NCBI GenBank assembly: GCA_944392225.1
Contig: CALXWB010000007.1
Location: forward strand, 1 to 52,765
Origin: an uncultured Alphaproteobacteria bacterium
GTDB taxonomy: Bacteria; Pseudomonadota; Alphaproteobacteria; RF32; CAG-239
Length of the DNA: 52,765 bases
Direction of reading: 5' to 3'
The translations under genes and the position numbers were made by a program. The notes beneath the pieces are model-generated. The model was not told where the DNA came from. It searched no databases and worked only from the letters and a program-made list of their open reading frames with translations. Of this stretch, positions 9,365 through 18,819 are shown piece by piece; within the stretch, counting starts at the first letter, position 1; the number at the start of each line of letters is the position of its first letter.

Positions 9365-10765
9365 ATGTTAGAAAAAGCAGAATTACTTTTGCCGGCCGGT
9401 TCACTGGTCAAGTTAAAAACCGCAATTTTATATGGCGCCGATGCCGTTTATGCCGGCACGCCGGATATGTGCCTGCGCGCGCAATCCAAGTTCACGATGG
9501 AAGAGTTAAAAGAAGGCATTGAGTTTGTCCATGCCCATGGCAAAAAAATTTATCTGACCTTAAATTTGTTCATGCACAACCGCGATGTTGAAAAACTCCC
9601 CACCTTTGTTGAAACGTTGAGACACTTGCGTCCTGATGGTGTTTTGATTGCCGATCCCGGTGTTTTTCAATATGTGAAGGATAATGCGCCCGAGCTCAAC
9701 TTGTTTGTTTCTACCCAGGCCAATATCTGCTCTTGGCTGGCGGTTAAGTTTTGGCAAAATCAAGGGGCAAAATTGTGCGTTTTAGGGCGTGAAGTCACCT
9801 TTGAAGAGATGAAAGAAATCAGAAAAAAATGCCCCGATATTTTGCTTGAATGCTTCATGCACGGCGCCATGTGCATGTCCTATTCCGGCCGTTGCTTAAT
9901 CTCCAACTATTTGGCCGACCGCTCCGCCAATCAAGGAAAATGCGCGCACTGCTGCCGCTGGCACTATAAACTGCACTTGCGCTTGAAAGACGGCAGCATC
10001 AAAGAGCTGGTGATAGATGAACACAACAAAGACAGTTTTGAATTTTTGCTGGAAGAAGAGTTCCGCCCCGGCGAATATTATGAGGTGATGGAAGACGAGC
10101 ACGGCGGCTATATGCTCAACTCCAAAGATATGTGCCTGATGCCGCGCCTGCCTGACTTGCTGAGCATTGGCATGGATTCGCTCAAAGTTGAGGGAAGAAA
10201 TAAGACCGAATATTATGCCGCCACGGTTGCCAGAACATATCGTCAAGCCATAGATGATTGGTATGCCTCACCCGATACTTGGGATTATAACAAATATATG
10301 CCGGATTTATACACGCTGCAAAACCGCGGCTATTGCTTGGGCTTTCATGACGGCAAGCTCACCAACATCAGCCAAAATTATGAATATACACGCACCTTGG
10401 GCGATTGGCTTTTTGCCGGCTCCATTGTTGAGTGGCAGGGAGATGATGCCGTTTTTGAAATCAGAAATTATATCAATTCGGGTGAAGAAATTGAGTTCTT
10501 AATTCCCGGCTCATTAGAAAATATCAAACTCAAGCTTGCTGAATTTGAAGACGCCGCAAGTGGCGAAATCACCGCAAAAGTTTCTGCCGGCCAAGGTAAA
10601 AAAATAAGGATAAAACCTCAAAGTTGGAACCGCCCCATAGAAGAAATCCAAAAGCTCTTGCCGCAATATGTCATTGCCCGCAAATTTGCGCCGTTAACGG
10701 GAGAAAACGGGGAAATGCTCCAACACAAAAAGCAAGAGTTTGATATTTTGTGTCATGAAAAATAA
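9365..10765 (+). CDS. U32 family protein, probable tRNA uridine-34 hydroxylase (TrhP-like)
   Basis: The sequence opens with ELLLPAGSLVKLKTAILYGA and GADAVYAG, and carries the U32 signature ECFMHGAMCMSYSGRCLIS (about residues 162-180). Cysteines C170, C177, C193 and the one in NSKDMCLMPRLPDLL match the four-cysteine pattern of the iron-sulfur U32 proteins. Those family members are hydroxylases (TrhP on tRNA, RlhA on rRNA, UbiU/V on ubiquinone precursors) rather than true peptidases. The 466-residue length fits TrhP better than RlhA (longer) or UbiU/V (shorter). The start follows AAGGACAAATAAA, one base after the DUF3108 stop. The substrate is inferred. Confidence 0.8.
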   Translation: MLEKAELLLPAGSLVKLKTAILYGADAVYAGTPDMCLRAQSKFTMEELKEGIEFVHAHGKKIYLTLNLFMHNRDVEKLPTFVETLRHLRPDGVLIADPGVFQYVKDNAPELNLFVSTQANICSWLAVKFWQNQGAKLCVLGREVTFEEMKEIRKKCPDILLECFMHGAMCMSYSGRCLISNYLADRSANQGKCAHCCRWHYKLHLRLKDGSIKELVIDEHNKDSFEFLLEEEFRPGEYYEVMEDEHGGYMLNSKDMCLMPRLPDLLSIGMDSLKVEGRNKTEYYAATVARTYRQAIDDWYASPDTWDYNKYMPDLYTLQNRGYCLGFHDGKLTNISQNYEYTRTLGDWLFAGSIVEWQGDDAVFEIRNYINSGEEIEFLIPGSLENIKLKLAEFEDAASGEITAKVSAGQGKKIRIKPQSWNRPIEEIQKLLPQYVIARKFAPLTGENGEMLQHKKQEFDILCHEK

Positions 10766-10773
10766 GTCCGTAT

Positions 10774-10803
10774 AAAAAAAGCGCAACAAATTGCGCTTTT
10801 TTT
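10774..10803. terminator. Bidirectional rho-independent terminator
   Basis: Stem GCGCAA-CAAA-TTGCGC flanked by seven A on the left and seven T on the right, between convergent U32 and acylphosphatase genes. It can terminate both. Confidence 0.85.
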
Positions 10804-11092
10804 ATACTCTTTTGAAAACTCCGTCTTCAATCGGCGGCAAAAAGCTGCTGATTCGCCCGACCACAAACTCCACCTTATCTACACGCGAGAAAGGTGACCC
10901 GTTTTGGCAGGCAATAATCATGGCATCAATTTTTTCTTCTTCACCACGCATGGAAATCTCAACCGAGCCATCGGCTTCATTATGCACCCAGCCGGAGATA
11001 CCGCCGATTTCGTGAGCCGTATTAATCGCCCAATAGCGAAAGCCCACACCCTGCACGCGGCCTTTGATTTTGATGAGAACTTCTTTAATCAT
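10802..11092 (-). CDS. acyP: Acylphosphatase
   Basis: Acylphosphatase hydrolyses acyl phosphates to carboxylate and phosphate. The 96-residue alpha/beta protein has both catalytic signatures: GRVQGVGFRYW (catalytic arginine) and GWVHNEADGSVE (catalytic asparagine). It starts with the ATGA overlap at the 3' end of the ATP12-like gene, so the two are translationally coupled. The physiological substrate is not known for most bacterial members. Confidence 0.93.
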   Translation of the reverse strand: MIKEVLIKIKGRVQGVGFRYWAINTAHEIGGISGWVHNEADGSVEISMRGEEEKIDAMIIACQNGSPFSRVDKVEFVVGRISSFLPPIEDGVFKRV

Positions 11093-11598
11093 GCCGCGTC
11101 AGATTGCAAAAATTTTTCAATCTCGATCAAATCAGCTTTAGCTTTGGCACGGCTTTCTTCGGCATCTTTAATTTTGCCCCATTTTTCGGCCTGCCAAATC
11201 TCTTCCAAATAAGCGGCCTGATAAGCTTCTTCAGCCGTAATTTTGCCTTTAACCAAAGCAGCGGCCAAAATCACCGAGCGCATATCCAAGGCAGCCTTGT
11301 AAAAAGCAATCAACTCTTTGTCGGAAAATGTTTCCAAATAGCGTTTGAGGGCCACGCCGAATTTTTCTTCTTGGTTTGGCACCTCTAAAGATTTAGATGT
11401 TTTAAGTTCGGTATGGAGTTCATGTCCGATCCAATGCAAAACCGGAAACCAATATTTGTTCTGGCGTTCGGCGAGTCCGGGATTATCATTCCAAAACAAA
11501 ACCACATCGGTCTGAGCAAATTCACACATTTTATCAATAATTTCCTGCTTGTTCAGCGAGGCATCTTTCAAAGCTGCTTTCAAATCTTCTGCAACCAT
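11089..11598 (-). CDS. ATP12-like F1-ATPase assembly chaperone, short form
   Basis: ATP12 proteins chaperone the alpha subunit during F1 assembly in mitochondria and alphaproteobacteria. The recognisable elements are the Trp-rich middle (FAQTDVVLFWNDNPGLAERQ, YWFPVLHWIG) and the C-terminal MRSVILAAALVKGKITAEEA with YLEEIWQAEKWG. Only 169 residues are present, against about 230-250 usually: the N-terminal domain is absent, and the AsmA-like gene stops only 2 bp upstream, so no extension is possible in the same frame. The ATG at 11598 is nine bases after AGGAGG. The gene stays in the usual rluC neighbourhood. Confidence 0.8.
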   Translation of the reverse strand: MVAEDLKAALKDASLNKQEIIDKMCEFAQTDVVLFWNDNPGLAERQNKYWFPVLHWIGHELHTELKTSKSLEVPNQEEKFGVALKRYLETFSDKELIAFYKAALDMRSVILAAALVKGKITAEEAYQAAYLEEIWQAEKWGKIKDAEESRAKAKADLIEIEKFLQSDAA

Positions 11599-11600
11599 AC

Positions 11601-13742
11601 TCACATTCCTCCTTTAAACATATTCCACATATCTTTAGCTGTGTTTTTCAAATCTTTGATTCCCTGATTAATCTCTTTCTTGGTGTCCTGATAAGCGTCG
11701 CGGGTTGTTGCCGCCACGCCGGTCGGTTTGGGAAACATGGTGGCAAAAGGCGTGCCCTGCAAAGCCGTATAGCATGGCGAACCATCGGGGTTAATAATGA
11801 GTTTTTCACCCAAATAAGCCGTGCCGCCGGTAGCAATCACACCAATCACGGCTTTCATTGTTTCCTTATTATCCAAGCGAATGGTCGGATTTTCCACCGT
11901 TCCGCTGATTTTTAAGAAAGAAGACAAAGCCTGCGCAATATTGGTGTCCACCACTTTACCCGAGAAAGGTTGCAAGGTAAAACTGATTTTATCATTCACA
12001 AGGTTCACATAACCATCGCTGACCAAAGTCATTTGCGCCGCATTCATCGCAATACCATTCGGGAAAGTAGCGCGGCCATTGGCAAAATCGGTGCGGATAA
12101 CGGCACAGCGCACATCCATATTCATGGTCTTTTGTTTCAAATGCAAAGCATCGAGCACTTGAGATAAGAAATTGCCGGTAAAGAAGCTCAAATTACCGGT
12201 CTGAATAACCGATTTGTCAAGGATAACAGCCGTCTGTCCTTTGAGGTTTTCAAACACTTGGCGATAAGTATTACCTGAGCTTTGCAAGTTAATATAAACG
12301 GTTGTGTCACCGCCGCTCTTGATACCGAAATCGTTGCTGCCGATAACCTGAAATTCTTTATGCAGATTTTGCAATTTCAAGTTTTTGCTATTGGCGAGCA
12401 AGCTCAAACTTTTGGCATTGGCATTGACTTTAAGCTCAGACATAATCTGCCCGCCGTTAAAAGTCAGGTTCAGCGGTTTAATGTCCAAAATGCCGTTTTT
12501 AAGCGAGCCTTTAACCACCACATTTTGCATGGAAAGACCGCTGTCCACAATCAAGTTGCCGACTGATAAGTCAAACACCGCATTAACCGTTTTCAACACC
12601 TCATAAGGAATAGGCTCGGCCGGAATATAGTTTGCGGCCTGAGCAGAATTAATCAAATTCAAGCTCGGCAAGATGAAGGCTTGCTGTTGCGGCATAAACT
12701 TCTGCACGTCAATAAGGTCACTTTGCAAATTGGCGCGCACAAAAGGCACTTGTTGTGAGATATCGGCATCCACCTCGCCGCTCATCACATTTCCGGCAAC
12801 AGAGAGCTGGCTGATTTTGGTTTTGACATTATCCAAGCCCCCATTGACCAAACCGTCAAAAACAATCTCCGGCGCGCCGAAATTCCCCTGCGGGCTAACC
12901 AGTTGCAAGTTGAGATTATAAGTTAGATTGGAGAGCATATTGTTCAAATTTCCATTCGCTTTGGCCGCCAGACCGTAAGCTTTGACCTGCAAGTCAATCG
13001 GATAAACTTTGTCGGCCAAAGCTTCGGTAATGGAGCCGATTGTGCCGCCGGCCACAATCTGCTCGCCGTTATAAACCACATCCACATTGAGTGTAATCAA
13101 ATCATCCGGCGTTGGGATAGACAAGTCTAAATGATTGATAATCACTTCGGTTTTAGAACCGCTTTGTGCATCATCATAAACAACGGAGCCGTTTTCAATC
13201 TGCACCATTTTGGCCACGATGCCGGTCAGCATTGCATCAGGAGCGGAAGCCTCGGCAGGTTGCGGCACTTCCGTGGCATTGGCAACCGAGATAAGCCAAC
13301 TGCTTTCCGCTTTTTTAACGGCTTGCGGCTGAGGAGTATCCAAGGCCGGAAAATCCCAGCTGGCATCACCGTTTTGCGCCACTTCCAAATTAATCTGCGG
13401 CTCTTCCAAAATCACCTTATCAATCACAATTTGTTTGCTGAGAAGAGGCAAAACGGCAAAGGTTACATCAAGTTTTTTGACCTTCACCATCTGCGGATTT
13501 TTAGCCCAAGCCGGATTGGCAAATTCCACGTCTTCCAACACAATCGTCGGCACCAAAGAAAGCCCCAAATAAGCATCCCCGTTCAAAGAGAGCTTGCGCC
13601 CGAGTTGTTCTTGCACCATTTTTTCGGCATAAGCTTTGTAGCTGTTCAAATCAAAAGTTTTGATAAACACAAACACACCGACCACCAAGACGGCAAACAA
13701 AATAAAAATTGTGCTGAAAAGGACTTTGAAAAATTTTCGCAT
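11601..13742 (-). CDS. AsmA family protein
   Basis: AsmA-like proteins are large, inner-membrane-anchored periplasmic repeating-beta-groove proteins implicated in phospholipid transport and outer-membrane assembly. The 713 residues begin with one membrane helix (about 8-30), then FDLNSYKAYAEKMVQEQLGR, the classic AsmA start, and VPTIVLEDVEFANPAWAKNP. The C-terminal half has the typical DIKPLNLTFNGGQIMSELKV repeat and ends with a Lys-rich amphipathic tail. It is 2 bp after rluC and contains the ribosome-binding site of the ATP12-like gene in its last codons. Confidence 0.88.
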   Translation of the reverse strand: MRKFFKVLFSTIFILFAVLVVGVFVFIKTFDLNSYKAYAEKMVQEQLGRKLSLNGDAYLGLSLVPTIVLEDVEFANPAWAKNPQMVKVKKLDVTFAVLPLLSKQIVIDKVILEEPQINLEVAQNGDASWDFPALDTPQPQAVKKAESSWLISVANATEVPQPAEASAPDAMLTGIVAKMVQIENGSVVYDDAQSGSKTEVIINHLDLSIPTPDDLITLNVDVVYNGEQIVAGGTIGSITEALADKVYPIDLQVKAYGLAAKANGNLNNMLSNLTYNLNLQLVSPQGNFGAPEIVFDGLVNGGLDNVKTKISQLSVAGNVMSGEVDADISQQVPFVRANLQSDLIDVQKFMPQQQAFILPSLNLINSAQAANYIPAEPIPYEVLKTVNAVFDLSVGNLIVDSGLSMQNVVVKGSLKNGILDIKPLNLTFNGGQIMSELKVNANAKSLSLLANSKNLKLQNLHKEFQVIGSNDFGIKSGGDTTVYINLQSSGNTYRQVFENLKGQTAVILDKSVIQTGNLSFFTGNFLSQVLDALHLKQKTMNMDVRCAVIRTDFANGRATFPNGIAMNAAQMTLVSDGYVNLVNDKISFTLQPFSGKVVDTNIAQALSSFLKISGTVENPTIRLDNKETMKAVIGVIATGGTAYLGEKLIINPDGSPCYTALQGTPFATMFPKPTGVAATTRDAYQDTKKEINQGIKDLKNTAKDMWNMFKGGM

Positions 13743-13744
13743 AA

Positions 13745-14677
13745 TTAGAACTCCCTGAAACTTAAACCGATAGCTTCCAAATCTGCCTTAAAATAGTCCG
13801 GCAGCGGCGCCGTGATAATCATTTTCTTTTGATATAAATCGGATAAATCAATTTTGTAGGCATGGAGATGCAATTTATCACTAATAGAAGCAAATTTTTG
13901 CCTTGCCGCACCAAAATACTTGTCATCCCCCACAATCGGACAGCCGATATATTCCATATGGGCGCGAATTTGGTGTGTCCGGCCGGTAAGCGGAGCGGCT
14001 GCCACCAGCGCAAATTTGTCTCCGGCATTGTCCAAAACTTCAAACTCTGTCACCGCCGGTTTGCCTTCTTTGGATATGACTGATTTTTCGCCCACTTTTT
14101 CCAGCGCCGCTTTAATCTCGCCGTTTTGCTGTTTGGGACAACCGGCAACCAGCGCCAAATACGTTTTTTGCAAATTATGCTCGCGAAAAGCCTTGGTCAG
14201 CAAATCGGCGGTTTTGCGGTTGCGCGCCAAAATCAAAATCCCGCTGGTGTCTTTGTCAATGCGATGCACAAGTTTGGGTTTTTCTTCTTCCCCGAAGCAC
14301 AAAGCCTCAAGCATACCGTCCACATGGCGCGTGGTGTTGGTTCCCCCCTGCACCGCCAGGCCGGAAGGCTTGTTTAAGGCGATGATGTTCGCATCTTTAT
14401 AAATGACCATAGATTGAATATAAGCCGCATCTTTGGCAGAAACGCCTTGGCGTTCAACCGGCTTAGATTCATTATCCAAAGGCGGCACTCTGATTTCTTG
14501 TCCGGCCGCAAGTTTGAGCGAAGCCTCGGCTTTTTTACCGTCGACTTTGATTTGTTTGGTCCGCAGCAGCTTTTGAAAACGCCCGAGCGAAAGCCCCGGA
14601 TAATACTTCAAAAACCAGCGGTTCAAACGCATACCGTCATCTATATCTTTAACTTTTTTAATTTCAACGCCGGACAT
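13745..14677 (-). CDS. 23S rRNA pseudouridine synthase, RluC/RluD family
   Basis: An S4 RNA-binding domain (about residues 18-75, GLSLGRFQKLLRTKQIKVDG) is followed by the RluA-type catalytic domain with HRIDKDTSGILILARN; its aspartate is the catalytic residue. TGRTHQIRAHM and the C-terminal HLHAYKI complete the family pattern. RluC is the likeliest assignment from the S4 domain and genome context (next to fluC and ATP12), but RluD cannot be excluded without comparison. Length 310 is normal. Confidence 0.9.
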   Translation of the reverse strand: MSGVEIKKVKDIDDGMRLNRWFLKYYPGLSLGRFQKLLRTKQIKVDGKKAEASLKLAAGQEIRVPPLDNESKPVERQGVSAKDAAYIQSMVIYKDANIIALNKPSGLAVQGGTNTTRHVDGMLEALCFGEEEKPKLVHRIDKDTSGILILARNRKTADLLTKAFREHNLQKTYLALVAGCPKQQNGEIKAALEKVGEKSVISKEGKPAVTEFEVLDNAGDKFALVAAAPLTGRTHQIRAHMEYIGCPIVGDDKYFGAARQKFASISDKLHLHAYKIDLSDLYQKKMIITAPLPDYFKADLEAIGLSFREF

Positions 14678-14735
14678 CAGATTCCCTTTCTTAAAAACTT
14701 TTCAAAGTGTAACGGAAGGAGAATTAAAATACAAC

Positions 14736-15095
14736 TTAAAAACAAATCTTGCCGATTTTAATGCCGATAAACAAAAATCCGATTCCCAAAACAAGCGAAC
14801 CCAAAAGATACAAAAATCCCTCCGTCATTTTGGCACTGGTCATCAAATTACCAAAGTCCAGCATATAGGTTGAAAAAGTGGTAAACCCGCCGAGCAAGCC
14901 GGTAATCACAAAAGCCCGCACTTCGGGACGCAATTCGGCTTTGGTCGCAAAATATTCAAAGGCAAGGCCAATCAGCATCGCCCCCATGAGGTTCACGCTC
15001 ATCACCGCCCAGTGGTTGCCGATTTTGGAGCAAACCAAATGGCGGAGGATAGAACCCAATCCGCCCCCTAAAAACACACTCAAAAAAGTTGTCAT
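14736..15095 (-). CDS. crcB: Fluoride channel FluC/CrcB
   Basis: FluC forms antiparallel dimers that export fluoride passively. Four hydrophobic helices are present in 119 residues, with the conserved GGGLGSILRHLV, NLMGAMLIG and the pore/Na-site signature GLLGGFTTFSTYMLDF. Its start lies in an ATGA overlap with the end of rarA (15092-15095). No riboswitch position exists inside this overlap, so expression must follow the rarA transcript. Confidence 0.95.
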   Translation of the reverse strand: MTTFLSVFLGGGLGSILRHLVCSKIGNHWAVMSVNLMGAMLIGLAFEYFATKAELRPEVRAFVITGLLGGFTTFSTYMLDFGNLMTSAKMTEGFLYLLGSLVLGIGFLFIGIKIGKICF

Positions 15096-16432
15096 TCTTC
15101 GCTGTCCTTATTTTGTTTTTGTCGTTGCGCTTTAGCACGCTGTTTTTCAGCGCGCAAACGCTCAAAATATTCCACTCTTTTCTTAATTTCTCTTTCAAAC
15201 CCGCGCTCAACCGGAAAATAAAGTTTGGTATGGGGCACCCCGTCCGGAAAATAGTTGGCCCCCGAAAATCCGTCTTCGCAATCGGGGTCATATTCATAAC
15301 CTTCATGGTAGCCCAAATCGCGCATCAGCTTGGTTGGCGCGTTCAAAATATTCTTTGGCGGCATGAGGGAGCCGGTTCTCTTGGCCAAATCGCGCGCCGC
15401 ATAGGTTGATTTATAAAGTGAAGCCGATTTTGGTGCCGTAGCCAAATAAGCCGTCAGCTGATAAAGCGCCAAGTCGCCTTCAGGTGAGCCCAAGCGTTCA
15501 TAAGTTTGCCAACAGGAAATCGCCTGCGTCACGGCATTGGGGTCGGCCAAAGACACATCTTCCACCGCAAAACGGGTAAGGCGGCGAAAAATATATTTCG
15601 GATCTTCGCCGGCTTCCAGCATTCGTGCCACCCAATAGAGCCCGGCATCCACGTCGGAACCGCGCAAAGATTTATGCACGGCTGAAATCAGATTATAGTG
15701 CCCGTCGCGTCCTTTGTCATAAATCGGTGCGCGCGAACGGATGATTTGCATAATGGAATCTTTATCAAAAATCTCCCCCGGCTTGGCATAAGACCACACC
15801 GATTCGGCCAAATTAAGAATATAGCGTCCGTCGCCATCGGCCACACTTTTCATAAACTCGCGCGCTTCTTCATCCACCGGGAGTTTTTTGCCCATTTCTT
15901 TTTCTGCGCGGGTCAAAAGCACTTCAAAATCATCCGGCGTCAAGCGGTTCAGCACAAACACCTGGCAACGAGAAAGCAAAGCGGCATTGAGCTCAAAAGA
16001 CGGGTTTTCGGTTGTGGCACCCACCAAAATCACGGTTCCGTCTTCCACATAAGGCAAAAATCCATCCTGTTGCGATTTGTTAAAACGATGAATTTCATCC
16101 ACAAAAAGCAAGGTACCTTTGCCCTGATTGGCACGTCGTTCCTGCGCATATTGAAAAACGCGCTTCAAGTCCGCCACGCCGGAAAACACGGCTGAAATTT
16201 GTTCAAAATAAAGATTGGTATGCTCGGCAATCAAGCGGGCAATGGTGGTTTTGCCGCAGCCCGGAGGCCCCCACAAAATGAAAGACGTAATTTTACCGGA
16301 CTTAATCATCCGTCCCAAGGGCGCATTTTCACCGACCAGATGATCCTGCCCCACCACTTCCGAGAGGGTTTGTGGGCGCAATCTGTCTGCCAGCGGACGT
16401 TTGATAGTTGATGAAAATAAAGTTTCTTCCAT
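15092..16432 (-). CDS. rarA: Replication-associated recombination protein A
   Basis: RarA (MgsA) is an AAA+ ATPase related to clamp loaders that acts at stalled replication forks. PLADRLRPQTLSEVVGQDHL is the family opening; Walker A is GPPGCGKTT, Walker B LLFVDEIHRFNKSQQD, sensor 1 GATTENPSFELN. The C-terminal tetramerisation part includes SLRGSDVDAGLYWVARMLEAG. The 446 residues match. It heads a tightly packed minus-strand run with crcB; a lysine-rich tail follows the conserved domain. Confidence 0.96.
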   Translation of the reverse strand: MEETLFSSTIKRPLADRLRPQTLSEVVGQDHLVGENAPLGRMIKSGKITSFILWGPPGCGKTTIARLIAEHTNLYFEQISAVFSGVADLKRVFQYAQERRANQGKGTLLFVDEIHRFNKSQQDGFLPYVEDGTVILVGATTENPSFELNAALLSRCQVFVLNRLTPDDFEVLLTRAEKEMGKKLPVDEEAREFMKSVADGDGRYILNLAESVWSYAKPGEIFDKDSIMQIIRSRAPIYDKGRDGHYNLISAVHKSLRGSDVDAGLYWVARMLEAGEDPKYIFRRLTRFAVEDVSLADPNAVTQAISCWQTYERLGSPEGDLALYQLTAYLATAPKSASLYKSTYAARDLAKRTGSLMPPKNILNAPTKLMRDLGYHEGYEYDPDCEDGFSGANYFPDGVPHTKLYFPVERGFEREIKKRVEYFERLRAEKQRAKAQRQKQNKDSEE

Positions 16433-16527
16433 TTTGATTACCGATTCGTTATTGAATAATCAGACCATAGCAAATTTTGTTGCAAATGAACAGTATTTTT
16501 TAAAATTTAAGAACAAAAATAGAACTT

Positions 16528-18819
16528 TTATTTTTTCTGAAAGGGATTAATTTCTTGCTCATCATTCCGAGCCTCAAAAGAATCTTCCTGCAGCCACCAA
16601 TCTTCATTTTTATTTTCTGGGCTTATAGTTTGTTTTTGCGGCAAAATTTTTGCCTCTGTTGCCAAAACTTCATCATATTCATTTTCAAGATATATATTAA
16701 TATCATCTTCATTTTCCAGACGATATCCCTGATGTTGAAACACTTGTAAAAGGCTGGGAATTTCCACATCGGAAGCACTGCGTTTTTGCGTCAAATCCGC
16801 AGGCAAAAAGTAACTTGTGCCAAACATGATTTTGCGTTTGAATATATCTTCTTCCAAAAAAGAAATCGCCTCTATTTTTTGATATTTTTTAAAGAAACGA
16901 GGTGCAAACAAAAGCAAATTCTCAGACAACTTGTGAGCCTGTTTTTCATCTTGCAGCATTTGATATGCCTTTCTGAACTCGGCCGCGCCATCAATTTTGC
17001 TCATTGGGCAAGATTTTTGCTCTTTTTTATCCAATGGTGGAATTTTTCCGCCCCAAACCAAAGCATTAACTTCAGGCAAAGCTTTGGCCGAGTCTTGCAA
17101 CGCCAAAATTTTTATCTCTGCTTTATTGATAATGTTTTCCAGCTCCGTTTGACTATATTTTTGGCTCAATTGTTCCATATTATTGGTGTTAAGCAAAAAG
17201 GTTGTTGCCGATTTTTCAGCACAAAACATTGCACCGGGTAATATCTCATATTTTGGCTGCATCTCAAACCCATCCAAAATGACCAGGGTTGAAACCTCTG
17301 TTTTCTGAGATTGCACGGCAGATAACCTGTCAAGCATTCTGTCAACAAACAATTTATTGATAAAATTGACATTTTTTTCAGCATCGACACAATAAACCGT
17401 TGCAACCTGCCATTCTCCGCTTTCCGGATTTTTATATCCTCTCGCCTCCGACATATGAAAATCGCAAGTTGCCGTTCTTTCTCTGACGGCAGAATTTCTG
17501 AAAATGCTCAACGCATTAAACAACAACGGAAAAATCAGATCATAATATTGGTTTTGAACATTTCCGATTGCCGTCATTTTTTCAATAACAACTTGAGGAT
17601 AGCCAAAAAACTTGGCCTCTTGCATGCAAAAATCAACAATAATTTTACCAATGCCGGAAGCACTTTTTTTCTGCGATTTCATGGCCAAAAAACTTTGCAG
17701 CAACCAATCGGAAAACATGGCAAAATTAAGCTCTTTGCCCTGCCAATCTTGAGGCACGCCTTCCCAGCTGCCGACCGGCAAATATGCCTCCATATCAAAG
17801 TTTCCGTTTTCAATGCTTTCAATAGCCGGTTGCGCATATTTTTTATCCATAGTCACATAATAACTAAGCAAAAGCTCTCTGTCATCCTTTGACAAACGAT
17901 GTTTTTCCAGCAAAATGCTTAAAAAATAATCATTTGCGGCAGCACGTTCAACCTTAGCAATAAAAAACTCCAACAGCGCCCAAAAAACTTTCACCGCCAT
18001 ACTGCTGACGGCATCTTTTTTTTGTTCTTGCCCAAACAAAATGATATATTTTGCCAAAGCGGCAAAATACTTATCTCTAAGCTCACCTTTGGGCGGAACT
18101 TCTGCCTTGGAAAGCGGATTCCATCTGGGGTAGAACTCATTTTTCAAAGGCTCGTCTTGCAATGTCCAGTTAAAATAAAAAACCTTTCCGAGCTTAGCCC
18201 GATATCCGCTGGTATATTTTGCCATTTTATTATCATTACTGACCACCAGCAACGAATAATGATCAACACTCAAAATTGTGGGAATAAGAACAGTATCTGT
18301 TTTTTTTGCCCCATCATCACCGCAAAGAAACACGGAGAAGTTTTGTTTACACTGTTCAAAACGTTCATCAAGCTTGCCGACAAACACGGCGTTTCCGCAA
18401 AGGACTTTATCTAGATATGTTTTATTAATGCTTTCCTCTTTTTTTATAATTTTCGGCAGCAAAACTTTGTGCTTTTTTTTGCACCAATGCCTCATTTTAT
18501 AAGCCAAAAAAGCAAGCAGCAAAATCGGGAAACCGGCCGGCACCAACATCGGGAGAGACAATTTATTTTTCTGCCAGGCGGAAAAAACGGCTTTTATCCA
18601 GAACCCGTAAACTTCAAACAAATGCCAAGGATCAGTAAAAATTTTTTGGGCAAAATCCAAGGATTCATGAAACATTTTAAGGCTGAAACCTTTGTGATAT
18701 AAACGTGCAAAAGCAATAAACAAGGCCGCCACGAGGAACAGAACAAATAAAAACAAAAAAATAAAAACAAGCTTTTTAATTGCAAATTGCAATTTATGTA
18801 AAAGCAAATTTTTATCCAT
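16528..18819 (-). CDS. VirD4/TraG-like membrane protein with degenerate ATPase motifs
   Basis: I see the architecture of a type IV coupling protein in 763 residues: two N-terminal membrane helices (about 18-38 and 88-108), a nucleotide-binding region starting FLCGDDGAKKTDTVLIPTIL (164-183), then LLVVSNDNKMAKYTSGYRAK and FYPRWNPLSKAE, which mirror the VirD4/TraG pattern after Walker A. A later DFHMSEARG, LVILDGFEM (512-520) and LNTNNMEQLSQKYS map to the Walker B and glutamine regions. Key positions are changed: the glycine before the P-loop lysine is K172, and the Walker B acidic pair is D516-G517. ATP hydrolysis is therefore doubtful. No relaxase or T4SS gene is nearby. It overlaps the pentapeptide gene by one base (TAATG). 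Confidence 0.6.
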   Translation of the reverse strand: MDKNLLLHKLQFAIKKLVFIFLFLFVLFLVAALFIAFARLYHKGFSLKMFHESLDFAQKIFTDPWHLFEVYGFWIKAVFSAWQKNKLSLPMLVPAGFPILLLAFLAYKMRHWCKKKHKVLLPKIIKKEESINKTYLDKVLCGNAVFVGKLDERFEQCKQNFSVFLCGDDGAKKTDTVLIPTILSVDHYSLLVVSNDNKMAKYTSGYRAKLGKVFYFNWTLQDEPLKNEFYPRWNPLSKAEVPPKGELRDKYFAALAKYIILFGQEQKKDAVSSMAVKVFWALLEFFIAKVERAAANDYFLSILLEKHRLSKDDRELLLSYYVTMDKKYAQPAIESIENGNFDMEAYLPVGSWEGVPQDWQGKELNFAMFSDWLLQSFLAMKSQKKSASGIGKIIVDFCMQEAKFFGYPQVVIEKMTAIGNVQNQYYDLIFPLLFNALSIFRNSAVRERTATCDFHMSEARGYKNPESGEWQVATVYCVDAEKNVNFINKLFVDRMLDRLSAVQSQKTEVSTLVILDGFEMQPKYEILPGAMFCAEKSATTFLLNTNNMEQLSQKYSQTELENIINKAEIKILALQDSAKALPEVNALVWGGKIPPLDKKEQKSCPMSKIDGAAEFRKAYQMLQDEKQAHKLSENLLLFAPRFFKKYQKIEAISFLEEDIFKRKIMFGTSYFLPADLTQKRSASDVEIPSLLQVFQHQGYRLENEDDINIYLENEYDEVLATEAKILPQKQTISPENKNEDWWLQEDSFEARNDEQEINPFQKK

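Noticed and set aside
16528-18819. Reading the VirD4-like gene as part of a conjugative or T4SS locus
   Set aside because: No relaxase, VirB, pilus or integrase gene is visible in either direction, and nucleotide-binding residues are altered.
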